Shown in pieces: positions 51,697 through 60,386 of a stretch of 64,000 bases of DNA; within the stretch, counting starts at the first letter, position 1, and each line of letters opens with the position of its first letter. Below the pieces are notes generated by a model. That model searched no databases. It had not been told where the DNA came from and was given only the letters and a program-made list of their open reading frames with translations. Origin of the DNA: Conexibacter sp. CPCC 205762. Its GTDB lineage: Bacteria; Actinomycetota; Thermoleophilia; Solirubrobacterales; Solirubrobacteraceae. Position numbers and translations under genes: made by a program. The stretch covers positions 1 to 64,000 of the forward strand of contig NZ_JAUTDN010000023.1 of assembly GCF_030646155.1 (NCBI RefSeq), written 5' to 3'.

Positions 51697-52368
51697 CTAC
51701 GGCGTCGCGCCGCGCGGCGCGACGCCGGGCGCGACGATCCCGCCGCCGATCAGCGCCGTGACGTGGTCGCTGTAGGACTCGACCAGCTCCGCGTCCAGGG
51801 TCGCGCCGAAGCCGCGCTCCAGCAGCGGGCGGGCGGAGAAGAGGAACTCGCAGAGGCCGACGACGGAGAAGAAGAAGAGCGTCGGGTCGAGCTCGCGCCA
51901 GCCCTCCTCGGCGCGGCCCTCGGTGAGCAGCTCGGCGTACCAGTCGCGCGCCGGCAGCGCGAAGCTGCGCGCGATCGCCTCGACGGCGTCGGGCTCGGCG
52001 GCCAGCAGGCGCTCGCCCATCAGGCGGTTGACGTAGGGGTAGCGCAGGTAGTTGCGGACGATCCCGGCGACGTGGCGGCGCAGCTTCTCCGACGGCGGGA
52101 TCGCCAGCGCGGCGAGCCGCTCGATCTCGTCCGAGAGCCCTTCGAGCACGCGCTCCAGCAGCGCGTCGAGCAGGCCGTCCTTGGAGCCGAAGCAGTACTT
52201 CACCATCGCGACGTTGACCTCGGCGCGGGCGCAGATCTCGCTCACGGAGGCGATCTGCCCGGCGCGGTCGAGCAGCAGCTCGTGCGCCGCCTGCAGCAGC
52301 TTCTCGCCAGTCGCCTCTGCGCTGCCGCGGGGCATGCGCGGCATCTTCGCAGGTCGCTTCCTTGACAT
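51697..52368 (-). CDS. TetR-family regulator of the AtuA/carboxylase operon
   Basis: The 223-residue product has the HTH (EKLLQAAHELLLDRAGQIAS then VSEICARAEVNVAMVKYCFG) and a helical ligand domain with SFALPARDWYAELLTEGR. The ATG at 52368 overlaps the -35 region of the divergent promoter; a TTG one codon upstream is also in frame. Position and divergence match AtuR, the TetR repressor of the Pseudomonas atu genes, although direct homology was not tested. Confidence 0.9.
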   Translation of the reverse strand: MSRKRPAKMPRMPRGSAEATGEKLLQAAHELLLDRAGQIASVSEICARAEVNVAMVKYCFGSKDGLLDALLERVLEGLSDEIERLAALAIPPSEKLRRHVAGIVRNYLRYPYVNRLMGERLLAAEPDAVEAIARSFALPARDWYAELLTEGRAEEGWRELDPTLFFFSVVGLCEFLFSARPLLERGFGATLDAELVESYSDHVTALIGGGIVAPGVAPRGATP

Positions 52369-52390
52369 CAACTAAACGCTTATTTAGTGT
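52362..52390 (+). promoter_or_regulatory. Promoter of the AtuA/carboxylase operon
   Basis: TTGACA (52362-52367, perfect consensus) and TAGTGT (52385-52390) are exactly 17 bases apart. The predicted start (~52397) falls at the ATG at 52399, suggesting a leaderless mRNA. Confidence 0.75.
52371..52388. promoter_or_regulatory. Inverted repeat ACTAAA-N6-TTTAGT, likely TetR operator
   Basis: Perfect 6-bp arms separated by CGCTTA fill the spacer and -10 box of the divergent promoter and begin three bases from the TetR start codon. A dimer bound here would block both genes. Confidence 0.7.
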
Positions 52391-52398
52391 CGCTGGGC

Positions 52399-54231
52399 AT
52401 GAGAGAGACCGTCCGCCTCGGCTGCTGGGCAGCCTTCTGGGGCGATACCAGCGCTGCCGTCGACCAGCTGCTCGACGGCGCCGACGTCGACTATCTCGTC
52501 GCCGACTACCTGTCCGAGATCACGATGGCGCTGCTCGCCCGCGCCCGCGCGAAGGATCCCGAGGCCGGCTACGTGCCCGACGCGGTCCGCGTGCTGGCGC
52601 CGCGGCTGGCGGAGATCAAGGCGCGCGGCATCCGCATCGTCACCAACGCCGGCGCGCTCAACCCCAGCGCCTGCGCGCACGCCTTCCGCGAGGCGGCGGC
52701 CGCGGCCGGCGTCGAGCTGCGCGTCGCCGCCGTCGAGGGCGACGACCTCTCGCCGCGGGGCGAGGAGCTGCTCGCCGGCGCGGCGCGCGACATGTTCACC
52801 GGCGAGCCGCTGCCGGGCCGCCCGATGACGATCAACGCCTACCTCGGCGCGCGCCCGATCGCCGCCGCGCTCGACGCCGGCGCCGACGTCGTCGTGACCG
52901 GCCGCGCGGTCGACTCGGCGGTCGTGCTGGGCCCGCTGATGCACGAGTTCGGCTGGGCCGACGACGACTACGACCTGCTCTCGGCCGGCACGCTCGCCGG
53001 CCACGTCGTCGAGTGCGGGCCGCAGTGCACCGGCGGCAACTTCACCGACTGGGACGAGGTCCCCGGCTGGGACGAGATGGGCTTCCCGGTGATCGAGGTC
53101 CGCGCCGACGGCAGCGCCGTCGTCAGCAAGCCGGCCAACACCGGCGGGCTCGTCTCGCCCGCGACCGTCGGCGAGCAGATCGTCTACGAGATCGGCGACC
53201 CCGGCGCCTACGTGATGCCCGACGTCGTCTGCGACTGGCGCGAGGTGACGCTGGAGCAGGTCGGGATCGACCGCGTCCGCGTCGCCGGCGCGCGCGGCAG
53301 CAGACCGCCGGCGACGTACAAGGTCACAGCCACCCACGCCGACGGCTTCCGCGTGATGGCGACGGCGATGTTCAGCGGCCTCGACGCCGCCGGCAAGGCG
53401 CGCCGCGCCGGCCAGGCGCTCGTCGCGCGCACCGAGCGGCTGATCGCGGCGGCCGGCCACGGCCCGCTGACGGAGACGTCGGTCGAGGTGATCGGCGCCG
53501 GCGACACGCACGGGCCCGATCACCGCGACGACAGCGCGACCGAGGCGGTCGTGAAGATAGCCGCGCGCCACCCCGAGAAGGCGGCGCTGGAGCAGTTCGC
53601 GCTGGAGTACGCGCCGATGGCGCTGGTCGCGCAGGGGATGACCGGCTTCTTCGGCGGCCGCCCGCGCCCGGCGCCGGCGATCTCCGTCTACCACCTGCTG
53701 CTCGACAAGGCGAGCACGCCGGTGCGGGTCCAGCTCGACGACGACGAGCCGTTCGCGGTCGCGATCGCCGCGGGCGATCCGGAGCTGCAGATCGGCACGC
53801 CCGCATTGCGGGACGGCGACGCACGCCTCTCGCTGACCGACGGCGGCGTGACCGTCCCGCTGCGGCGGCTGGCGTGGGCGCGCAGCGGCGACAAGGGCGA
53901 CCAGGCGAACATCGGCGTGATCGCGCGCCGGCCCGAGTTCCTCGCGCCGATCCGCGAGCAGCTGACCTGCGCCCGCGTCGGCGACCGCTTCGCGCAGTAC
54001 CTGACCGGCGGCGTGCGGCGCTGGGAGCTGCCGGGCCTGCACGCGCTCAACTTCGTGCTCGACGGCGCGCTCGGCGGCAAGGGCGGGACCTCGACGCTGC
54101 GCTTCGACCCGCAGGGCAAGAGCTTCGCCGCGATGCTGCTGGAGCTGCCGATCGCCGTCCCGGCCGAGTGGGACCGCGACGGGCGCCTGACGCGCGGCGC
54201 CGCGGCGGCGCCGGCGCGAGCCGCGCGATGA
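52399..54231 (+). CDS. AtuA-like protein (DUF1446, acyclic terpene utilisation family)
   Basis: The 610-residue product has RLGCWAAFWGDTSAAVDQLL near the start, GIRIVTNAGALNPSACA, TGRAVDSAVVLGPLMHEFGW and a C-terminal ~100-residue AtuA-like domain (PLRRLAWARSGDKGDQANIG). AtuA is needed for citronellol/geraniol growth in Pseudomonas, but its reaction is not firmly known. The ATG at 52399 is chosen because the promoter places the transcript start there. It is followed, with an ATGA overlap, by carboxylase genes, as in atu clusters. Confidence 0.9.
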   Translation: MRETVRLGCWAAFWGDTSAAVDQLLDGADVDYLVADYLSEITMALLARARAKDPEAGYVPDAVRVLAPRLAEIKARGIRIVTNAGALNPSACAHAFREAAAAAGVELRVAAVEGDDLSPRGEELLAGAARDMFTGEPLPGRPMTINAYLGARPIAAALDAGADVVVTGRAVDSAVVLGPLMHEFGWADDDYDLLSAGTLAGHVVECGPQCTGGNFTDWDEVPGWDEMGFPVIEVRADGSAVVSKPANTGGLVSPATVGEQIVYEIGDPGAYVMPDVVCDWREVTLEQVGIDRVRVAGARGSRPPATYKVTATHADGFRVMATAMFSGLDAAGKARRAGQALVARTERLIAAAGHGPLTETSVEVIGAGDTHGPDHRDDSATEAVVKIAARHPEKAALEQFALEYAPMALVAQGMTGFFGGRPRPAPAISVYHLLLDKASTPVRVQLDDDEPFAVAIAAGDPELQIGTPALRDGDARLSLTDGGVTVPLRRLAWARSGDKGDQANIGVIARRPEFLAPIREQLTCARVGDRFAQYLTGGVRRWELPGLHALNFVLDGALGGKGGTSTLRFDPQGKSFAAMLLELPIAVPAEWDRDGRLTRGAAAAPARAAR

Positions 54232-55706
54232 GCCTCCCGCAGAAGGTGCTGGTCGCCAACCGCGGCGAGATCGCGGTGCGGATCGTCGCGACGCTGCGGC
54301 GGCTCGGGATCGCCAGCGTCGCCGTCTACCACGCCGAGGACGCCGGCGGGCGGGCGGTGCGCGAGGCCGACGAGGCGGTGCAGCTGTTCGGCGAGACGCC
54401 GGTCGGCGCCTACCTCGACGGCGCCGCGATCGTCGCCGCCTGCGAGGCGACCGGCGCGACCGCCGTCCATCCCGGCTTCGGCTTCCTGTCGGAGAACGCC
54501 GACTTCGCCGAGCGGCTGGCCGCGGCCGGGATCGTCTTCGTCGGCCCGCCGCCGGCGGCGATCCGCGCGATGGGCGACAAGATCGAGAGCAAGCGGATCG
54601 CGCAGGAGGCCGGCGTGCCGACGCTGCCGGGCTCCGACGGCGCCGTCGAGACGGCCGCGGAGGCGACCGCGATCGCCGCCGAGATCGGCTTCCCCGTGCT
54701 GCTGAAGGCGAGCGCCGGCGGCGGCGGGAAGGGGATGCGGATCGCGCGCGACGCGGCCGACTGCGCGGAGGCGTTCGAGCGCGCCTCCAGCGAGGCGCTC
54801 GCGAGCTTCGGCGACGGCCGCGTCTTCGTCGAGCGCTACATCGAGCGCCCGCGCCACATCGAGGTGCAGGTGCTGGCCGACGGCCACGGCGCCGTCGTCC
54901 ACCTCGGCGAGCGCGAGTGCTCGATCCAGCGCCGCTACCAGAAGGTCGTGGAGGAGTGCCCGTCGCCGTTCGTCGACGCCGCCACGCGCGCCGAGATGGG
55001 CCGCACGGCGATCGCGCTCGCGCGCGCCGTCGACTACCGCTCCGCCGGCACCGTCGAGCTGATCGTCGACGAGCAGCGGCGCTTCTACTTCCTCGAGATG
55101 AACACACGCCTGCAGGTCGAGCATCCCGTCACCGAGCTGGTGACCGGGATCGACATCGTCGAGCAGCAGCTGCGCGTCGCCGCCGGCGAGCCGCTCGCGT
55201 TCGACCAGCAGCAGGTCCGCTTCGACGGCCACGCGATCGAGTGCCGCGTCTACGCCGAGGACGCCGACGCCGGCTTCGTGCCGGCGACCGGACCGCTGGC
55301 GCTCGTGCGCTTCCCGGCCGGCGAGGGGATCCGCGTCGACCACGGCGTCGTCGAGGGGCAGGAGGTCAGCTCCGCGTTCGATCCGATGATCGCCAAGCTC
55401 GCCGTCCACGCGCCGACGCGCGCGGAGGCGATCGCGCGCGGCCGCGCGGCGCTGCGCGAGACGGTCCTGCTCGGCACGATCACCAACACCGCCTTCCTCG
55501 AACGGGTGCTGGCGCAGCCGGCGTTCGCCGCGGGGGAGACCCACACCGGCTTCATCGACGAGCACGCCGCGGCGCTGCGGTCGCCCGCGCCGAGCGCCGA
55601 GCAGGAGCGCTGCCTGGCGGCCGCGGCGGCGCTCGCGAGCCCGCGCTTCGACCGCCGCCACGCCGTCCCCGAGCCGCTCGCGGCGATCGGCGCGTGGAGC
55701 AGCTGA
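54228..55706 (+). CDS. Biotin carboxylase subunit of an acyl-CoA carboxylase
   Basis: This subunit carboxylates biotin using ATP and bicarbonate. The 492-residue product has VLVANRGEIAVRIV, GFGFLSENADFAERL, the ATP-grasp loop KASAGGGGKGMRIA, IEVQVLADGHGAVVHLGERE and EMNTRLQVEHPVTE (catalytic Glu, Asn, Arg). It ends after the BC domain, so, unlike AtuF and AccA3 types, the carrier domain is on the next gene. ATG overlaps the AtuA-like stop. Confidence 0.93.
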   Translation: MSLPQKVLVANRGEIAVRIVATLRRLGIASVAVYHAEDAGGRAVREADEAVQLFGETPVGAYLDGAAIVAACEATGATAVHPGFGFLSENADFAERLAAAGIVFVGPPPAAIRAMGDKIESKRIAQEAGVPTLPGSDGAVETAAEATAIAAEIGFPVLLKASAGGGGKGMRIARDAADCAEAFERASSEALASFGDGRVFVERYIERPRHIEVQVLADGHGAVVHLGERECSIQRRYQKVVEECPSPFVDAATRAEMGRTAIALARAVDYRSAGTVELIVDEQRRFYFLEMNTRLQVEHPVTELVTGIDIVEQQLRVAAGEPLAFDQQQVRFDGHAIECRVYAEDADAGFVPATGPLALVRFPAGEGIRVDHGVVEGQEVSSAFDPMIAKLAVHAPTRAEAIARGRAALRETVLLGTITNTAFLERVLAQPAFAAGETHTGFIDEHAAALRSPAPSAEQERCLAAAAALASPRFDRRHAVPEPLAAIGAWSS

Positions 55707-56227
55707 TGGCGGCCTGCGAGATCGCGCTGGAGGGCGGCGGCACGCACACCGCGACGCTCGCGCAGCTCGGCGCGCGCACGGCGGTGCGGCTCGACGGCGT
55801 CGACCGCCCGGCCGCGCTGACGCGCGCCGGCGACGGGTACGAGCTGCGGCTGGAGGATCGCGTCGAGCGCGTCTGGGTCGCGGTCATCGGCGATGTCGTC
55901 CACGTCCACGCCTTCGGGCGCGCCTGGACGCTGACGGTGATCGACCCGGTCGAGCGCGCCCGCGGCGGCGGCCCCTCCGAGGAGCTGGCGACGGCGCCGA
56001 TGCCGGGCGCGGTGATCGCGGTCGCGGTCAGCGCCGGCGACGCCGTCGCGCAGGGCCAGCGGCTGCTGGTGATCGAGAGCATGAAGATGCAGAACGAGAT
56101 CGTCGCCGCGCGCGACGGCGTCGTCGAGCGGGTGCACGTCGAGGTCGGCGAGACCTTCGACCGCGGCGCCCCGCTCGTCGCGCTCGCGCCGCTCGCAGAC
56201 GACGACGGCGACGGAGACGAGGACTGA
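55706..56227 (+). CDS. Biotin carboxyl carrier protein of the acyl-CoA carboxylase
   Basis: The 173-residue product has a ~95-residue N-terminal part resembling the BC-CT linker (BT) domain, then a biotinyl domain (~102-163) with ATAPMPGAVIAVAV and the target Lys127 in ESMKMQNEI (SMKM instead of the usual AMKM). An acidic tail ends it. It begins inside the BC stop (TGATG), so it looks like the split-off C-terminal half of a normal alpha subunit. Confidence 0.9.
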   Translation: MAACEIALEGGGTHTATLAQLGARTAVRLDGVDRPAALTRAGDGYELRLEDRVERVWVAVIGDVVHVHAFGRAWTLTVIDPVERARGGGPSEELATAPMPGAVIAVAVSAGDAVAQGQRLLVIESMKMQNEIVAARDGVVERVHVEVGETFDRGAPLVALAPLADDDGDGDED

Positions 56228-57825
56228 TGCAGCGGCTGGAGACCCACGTCGACACGACCTCGCCGACGTACAAGGCCTATCGCGAGCACAACCTCGCGCT
56301 CGCCGCCGAGCTGCGCGAGACGCTGCACGCGGCCCGCCACGTCCGCCCCCAGCGGGCGCTCGACCGGCTCGCCGAGCAGCAGAAGCTGACCGTGCGCCAG
56401 CGGCTGGAGCTGCTGCTGGACCCCGGCGCGCCGTTCCTGGAGCTGATGTCGCTGGCCGCCAACCGCCACTACGACGGTGAGGCGCCGCAGGCGCTGCTGG
56501 TGACCGGCATCGGCGTCGTCAACGGCCGCGAGGTCGTCGTGATCGCCAACGACTCGTCGCTGAAGGGCGGCGCCTGGTACCCGATCACGACGCGCAAGAT
56601 CGTGCGCGCGCTGACGGTCGCGCGCGAGAACCGCCTGCCGGTCGTGCACATGCTCGACAGCGGCGGCGCCAACCTCCACCTGCAGGACGAGATCTACGCG
56701 ACCGCCGGGCACATCTTCAAGCAGCAGTGCCAGCTCAGCGCCGCCGGGATCCCGCAGCTGGCGGTCGTCTTCGGCTACTGCACCGCCGGCGCGGCCTACA
56801 CGCCGACGCTCTGCGACCAGACGATCATGGTGCGCGAACGGGGCGCGATCTTCCTCGCCGGCCCGCCGCTGGTGAAGGCCGCGACCGGCGAGGAGGTCAG
56901 CACGGAGGAGCTGGGCGGCGCCGACATGCACACGCAGGTCTCCGGCGTCGCCGACTACGCCGTCGACAGCGAGGCCGAGGCGCTCGCGCTCGCGCGCGAC
57001 ATCGTCGGCGTGTGGGCGCGGCGCGAGAAGGCCGACAGCGACCGCCGCGCGCCCGAGCCGCCGTTCCACGACCCGGCCGAGCTGTACGGGATCGTCCCCG
57101 ACGACGTCAAGAAGCAGTTCGAGATGCGCGAGGTGATCGGGCGGATCGTCGACGGCAGCCGCTTCCACGAGTTCAAGCCGCACTACGGCGAGACGCTCGT
57201 GACCGGCTGGGCGTTCATCTGGGGCTTCAAGGTCGGGATCCTCGCCAACGACGGCGTGATCTTCAGCGAGGCCGCCAACAAGGCGACGCAGTTCATGCAG
57301 CTGTGCGACCGCGACGGCATCCCGCTGCTGTTCCTGCACAACGTCACCGGCTTCATGGTCGGGCGCGACTACGAGCGCGGCGGGATCACCAAGCACGGCG
57401 CGAAGATGCTGATGGTCCAGGCGAACGTGACCGTCCCGAAGCTGTCGGTCCTCTGCCATGCCTCCCAAGGCGCCGGCAACTACGCGATGGCAGGCCGCAC
57501 GTGGGACCCGCGCTTCGTCTACGCGTGGCCCAACTCGCGCTCCTCGATCATGGGCCCCGAGCAGGCCGCCGACACGCTCACGCAGGTGCGCGTCGCCGGC
57601 CTCAGACGCCGCGGCGAGGAGCCCTCGCCCGACGAGATCAACGCGATCAAGCGCGACGTCACCGCCTACTTCGAGCAGACCTACCACTCGTACTACCTCA
57701 CCTCCGACCTGCGCGACGACGGCCTGATCGACCCGACCGACACGCGCAACGTGCTCGGCATGTCGCTGTCGGCGGCGCTCAACGCCCCGATCGTGCGCGC
57801 GCCCGGCGGCGTGCTGCGGATCTGA
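56227..57825 (+). CDS. Acyl-CoA carboxylase carboxyltransferase subunit (AtuC/MccB-like)
   Basis: The 532-residue product transfers CO2 from biotin to an acyl-CoA. It has VHMLDSGGANLHLQDE, GYCTAGAAYTPTLCDQ (oxyanion and CoA site), RGAIFLAGPPLVKAATGEEV and GRTWDPRFVYAWPNSRSSIM. The pattern is that of methylcrotonyl-CoA and geranyl-CoA carboxylase beta subunits rather than propionyl-CoA carboxylase. Which acyl-CoA is used cannot be decided by eye. ATG overlaps the carrier stop. Confidence 0.92.
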   Translation: MQRLETHVDTTSPTYKAYREHNLALAAELRETLHAARHVRPQRALDRLAEQQKLTVRQRLELLLDPGAPFLELMSLAANRHYDGEAPQALLVTGIGVVNGREVVVIANDSSLKGGAWYPITTRKIVRALTVARENRLPVVHMLDSGGANLHLQDEIYATAGHIFKQQCQLSAAGIPQLAVVFGYCTAGAAYTPTLCDQTIMVRERGAIFLAGPPLVKAATGEEVSTEELGGADMHTQVSGVADYAVDSEAEALALARDIVGVWARREKADSDRRAPEPPFHDPAELYGIVPDDVKKQFEMREVIGRIVDGSRFHEFKPHYGETLVTGWAFIWGFKVGILANDGVIFSEAANKATQFMQLCDRDGIPLLFLHNVTGFMVGRDYERGGITKHGAKMLMVQANVTVPKLSVLCHASQGAGNYAMAGRTWDPRFVYAWPNSRSSIMGPEQAADTLTQVRVAGLRRRGEEPSPDEINAIKRDVTAYFEQTYHSYYLTSDLRDDGLIDPTDTRNVLGMSLSAALNAPIVRAPGGVLRI

Positions 57826-57850
57826 CCCTCTCTCGACGAAGGAGAACGCT

Positions 57851-58618
57851 GTGAACGACGTGGTGACCTACGAGGTCTCCGACGACGCGGTCGCCTGGCT
57901 GACGATCGACCGCGAGGAGGCCCGCAACGCGCTCTCGCAGGCCGTCCGCGACGGCCTCTGGGCCGGCTTCCGCCGCTTCGCCGCCGACGACGACGCGGCC
58001 GTGCTGGTGCTGACCGGCGCGGGCGAGAAGGCCTTCTGCGCCGGCGGCGACCTGAAGGAGATGTCGCAGAACGCGATGCAGGTGCCGCCGCCCGACTTCC
58101 TGCCGTACCTGCAGCGGACCGTCAGAACCGACAAGCCGGTGATCGCCGCCGTCAACGGCGTCGCCTTCGCCGGCGGCTTCCTGCTCGCGCAGATGTGCGA
58201 CCTCGTGATCGCCGCCGAGCACGCGACGTTCGGCATCACCGAGGTCAGAGTCGGCCGCGGCTCGCCGTGGGCGGCGCCGCTGCCGTGGCTGGTCGGGCCG
58301 CGTGCGGCGATGGAGATCATGCTGACCGGCGCGCCGCTGAGCGCCGCGCGCGCCTACGAGCTGGGCCTCGTCAACCGCGTCGTCCCGGCGGCCGAGCTGC
58401 GCGCGCAGGCGCAGCAGCTCGCGGCCGGGATCGCCGCCAACGCGCCGCTGTCGGTGCGGGCGGCGAAGCAGCTCGTCTACCTCTCCGCCGAGCACGGCTG
58501 GTCGGCCGCGCTGGACGCGGCCGACGAGCTGTACGAGCCGGTCTACCTCAGCGACGACGCGCAGGAGGGACCGCGCGCCTTCAAGGAGAAGCGGGCTCCG
58601 CGCTGGACGGGGCGCTGA
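57851..58618 (+). CDS. Enoyl-CoA hydratase/isomerase family protein (AtuE-like position)
   Basis: The 255-residue crotonase has GEKAFCAGGDLKEM (oxyanion hole), AFAGGFLLAQMCDLVIA and FGITEVRVGRGSPWAAPLPW, where the acidic residue at the first catalytic position is kept (ITE). GTG start at 57851 with AAGGAGA upstream. It ends the AtuA/carboxylase operon and overlaps the convergent acyl-CoA synthetase gene by 38 bases. In atu clusters the hydratase follows the carboxylase step. Confidence 0.92.
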   Translation: MNDVVTYEVSDDAVAWLTIDREEARNALSQAVRDGLWAGFRRFAADDDAAVLVLTGAGEKAFCAGGDLKEMSQNAMQVPPPDFLPYLQRTVRTDKPVIAAVNGVAFAGGFLLAQMCDLVIAAEHATFGITEVRVGRGSPWAAPLPWLVGPRAAMEIMLTGAPLSAARAYELGLVNRVVPAAELRAQAQQLAAGIAANAPLSVRAAKQLVYLSAEHGWSAALDAADELYEPVYLSDDAQEGPRAFKEKRAPRWTGR

Positions 58619-60275
58619 GCGACGCGCGCAGCTCGCCGCGGCGGATCTTGCCGGAGACGGTCTTCGGCAGCTCCGTCGCGAAGCGGATCTCGCGTGGGTA
58701 CTTGTACGGCGCCGTCAGCCGCTTGGCGTGCTCCTGCAGCTCCCGCGCGAGCGCCTCGCTCGGCTCGTGGCCGGCGGCGAGCACGACGAAGGCGCAGACG
58801 ATCTGCGTCCGCTCCGGGTCGTCCTTGCCGACGACCGCGGCCTCGACGACGGCCGGGTGCTCGATCAGCGCCGACTCGACCTCGAACGGGCCGATGCGGT
58901 AGGCCGAGGAGGTGATCACGTCGTCGTCGCGGCCCTCGAACCAGAGGTAGCCGTCGCCGTCGCGCCAGGCCTTGTCGCCGGTGTAGTACCAGCCGTCGCG
59001 GAAGGCAGCGCGGTTGGCGTCCTCGTCGCCGAGGTAGCCCCCGAACAGCCCGACCGGGCGCTCCCGCGGGTCCTCGCCGACGCGCACGGCGATCGCGCCG
59101 ACCGTGTCGTCGGGCGCGGGGCTGCCGTCGTCGCCGAGCACCTCGACCGTCCAGCCCGGCACCGGCTTGCCCATCGAGCCGGGGCGCACCTCCAGCGAGC
59201 GGTAGTTGGCGACCAGCACCGTCGTCTCCGACTGGCCGTAGCCGTCGTAGACGGTGAGGCCGCCGGTGCCCTCGCGCCAGGCGCGGATCACCTCCGGGTT
59301 GAGCGGCTCGCCGGCGCTCGTGCAGTGGCGCAGGGCGGACAGGTCGTGGGCGCCGAGGTCGGCCTGCACGAGCAGGCGGTAGAGCGTCGGCGGGGCGCAG
59401 AAGGAGCTGATCCGCTGCTCGCTCAGCAGCCGCAGGATCGTGTCGGCGTCGGGCTTGCCGAGCGCGACCTGGACGACCGTCGCGCGCTCGTGGAACTGGC
59501 CGTAGAGGCCGCCCCAGGCGGCCTTCGCCCAGCCCGTGTCGGTGACCGTCCAGTGGCGGTCGCCGGGGCGCAGGTCGTGCCAGAAGCGCGCGGTCGCGAC
59601 GTGGCCGAGGCCGTAGCCCATCGTGTGCAGCACCATCTTCGGGTAGCTGACGGTGCCGCTGGTGAAGAAGAGGATCATCGGATCCTCGCGCGCGGTCGGC
59701 TGCTGCGGCAGGCCGTCCGGGTCGGCCTGCGCCAGCAGCGTGTCGAGATCGAGCCAGCCGGCCGCGCCGCCGCCGAGCGCGATCCGGTGGCGCAGGTCCG
59801 GCAGCGGCTCCTCGATCGCGTCGAGCTTCGCGACGCCGGCCGCGTCGGTGATCGCGGCGACCGCCTCGCCGGCACGGATGCGGTAGGAGATGTCGCGCGC
59901 GGTCAGCTGGTTGGTGCCCGGCATCGGCACCGCGCCGATGCGGATCGCGCCGAGCACGGCCGCGTACCAGGCGGGCACGCGCGGCAGCATCACGAAGACG
60001 CGGTCGCCGGGGCCGATCCCCAGCTCCAGCAGCGCCCGCGCCATCCGCCGCGCGGCCTCGGCGAGCTGCGCCGCGCTCTGCTCGGCGACCGTCTCGCCGG
60101 CGGGGCCGAGCGACAGCAGCGCCAGCGCGTCGGGCGCCTCGGCCGCCCACCGCTCGACGATGTCGACGGTCGGGTTGAAGCGCTCGGGCACCTGCGGCCG
60201 GTAGTCGGCGCGCGCCTGCTCGTAGGAGCTGAGGTTGGGCGGCGCCGAACGGCCGGGCAGCGGCGGCTGGGTCAT
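58581..60275 (-). CDS. Medium-chain-type acyl-CoA synthetase (AMP-forming)
   Basis: The 564-residue product has the motif FFTSGTVSYPKMVLHTMGY, YDGYGQSETTVLVANY, a GDKAWRDGDGYLWFEGRDDD hinge and the catalytic Lys near PKTVSGKIRRGELR, a pattern of the acetyl/butyryl-CoA ligase (MACS) subfamily. The start is ATG 60275 with GAGGAGA seven bases upstream. It overlaps the tail of the enoyl-CoA hydratase gene and is divergent from the CoA-transferase-like pair. Confidence 0.92.
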   Translation of the reverse strand: MTQPPLPGRSAPPNLSSYEQARADYRPQVPERFNPTVDIVERWAAEAPDALALLSLGPAGETVAEQSAAQLAEAARRMARALLELGIGPGDRVFVMLPRVPAWYAAVLGAIRIGAVPMPGTNQLTARDISYRIRAGEAVAAITDAAGVAKLDAIEEPLPDLRHRIALGGGAAGWLDLDTLLAQADPDGLPQQPTAREDPMILFFTSGTVSYPKMVLHTMGYGLGHVATARFWHDLRPGDRHWTVTDTGWAKAAWGGLYGQFHERATVVQVALGKPDADTILRLLSEQRISSFCAPPTLYRLLVQADLGAHDLSALRHCTSAGEPLNPEVIRAWREGTGGLTVYDGYGQSETTVLVANYRSLEVRPGSMGKPVPGWTVEVLGDDGSPAPDDTVGAIAVRVGEDPRERPVGLFGGYLGDEDANRAAFRDGWYYTGDKAWRDGDGYLWFEGRDDDVITSSAYRIGPFEVESALIEHPAVVEAAVVGKDDPERTQIVCAFVVLAAGHEPSEALARELQEHAKRLTAPYKYPREIRFATELPKTVSGKIRRGELRASLSAPSSAEPASP

Positions 60276-60386
60276 CGTGCGGTCTCCTCGCATCGCGTGA
60301 TCCCGCGACGGTAGCGCGCGCGTGCCAGGCCCGCATTGGCGGAATCGACAGTGGCCTTCGGCGCGCCGCTGGGATGGAGTGATCGC

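Noticed and set aside
52384-55107. Long Arg/Ser/Pro-rich open frame opposite the AtuA-like and biotin carboxylase genes
   Set aside because: No recognisable domain; the + strand genes have full family signatures.
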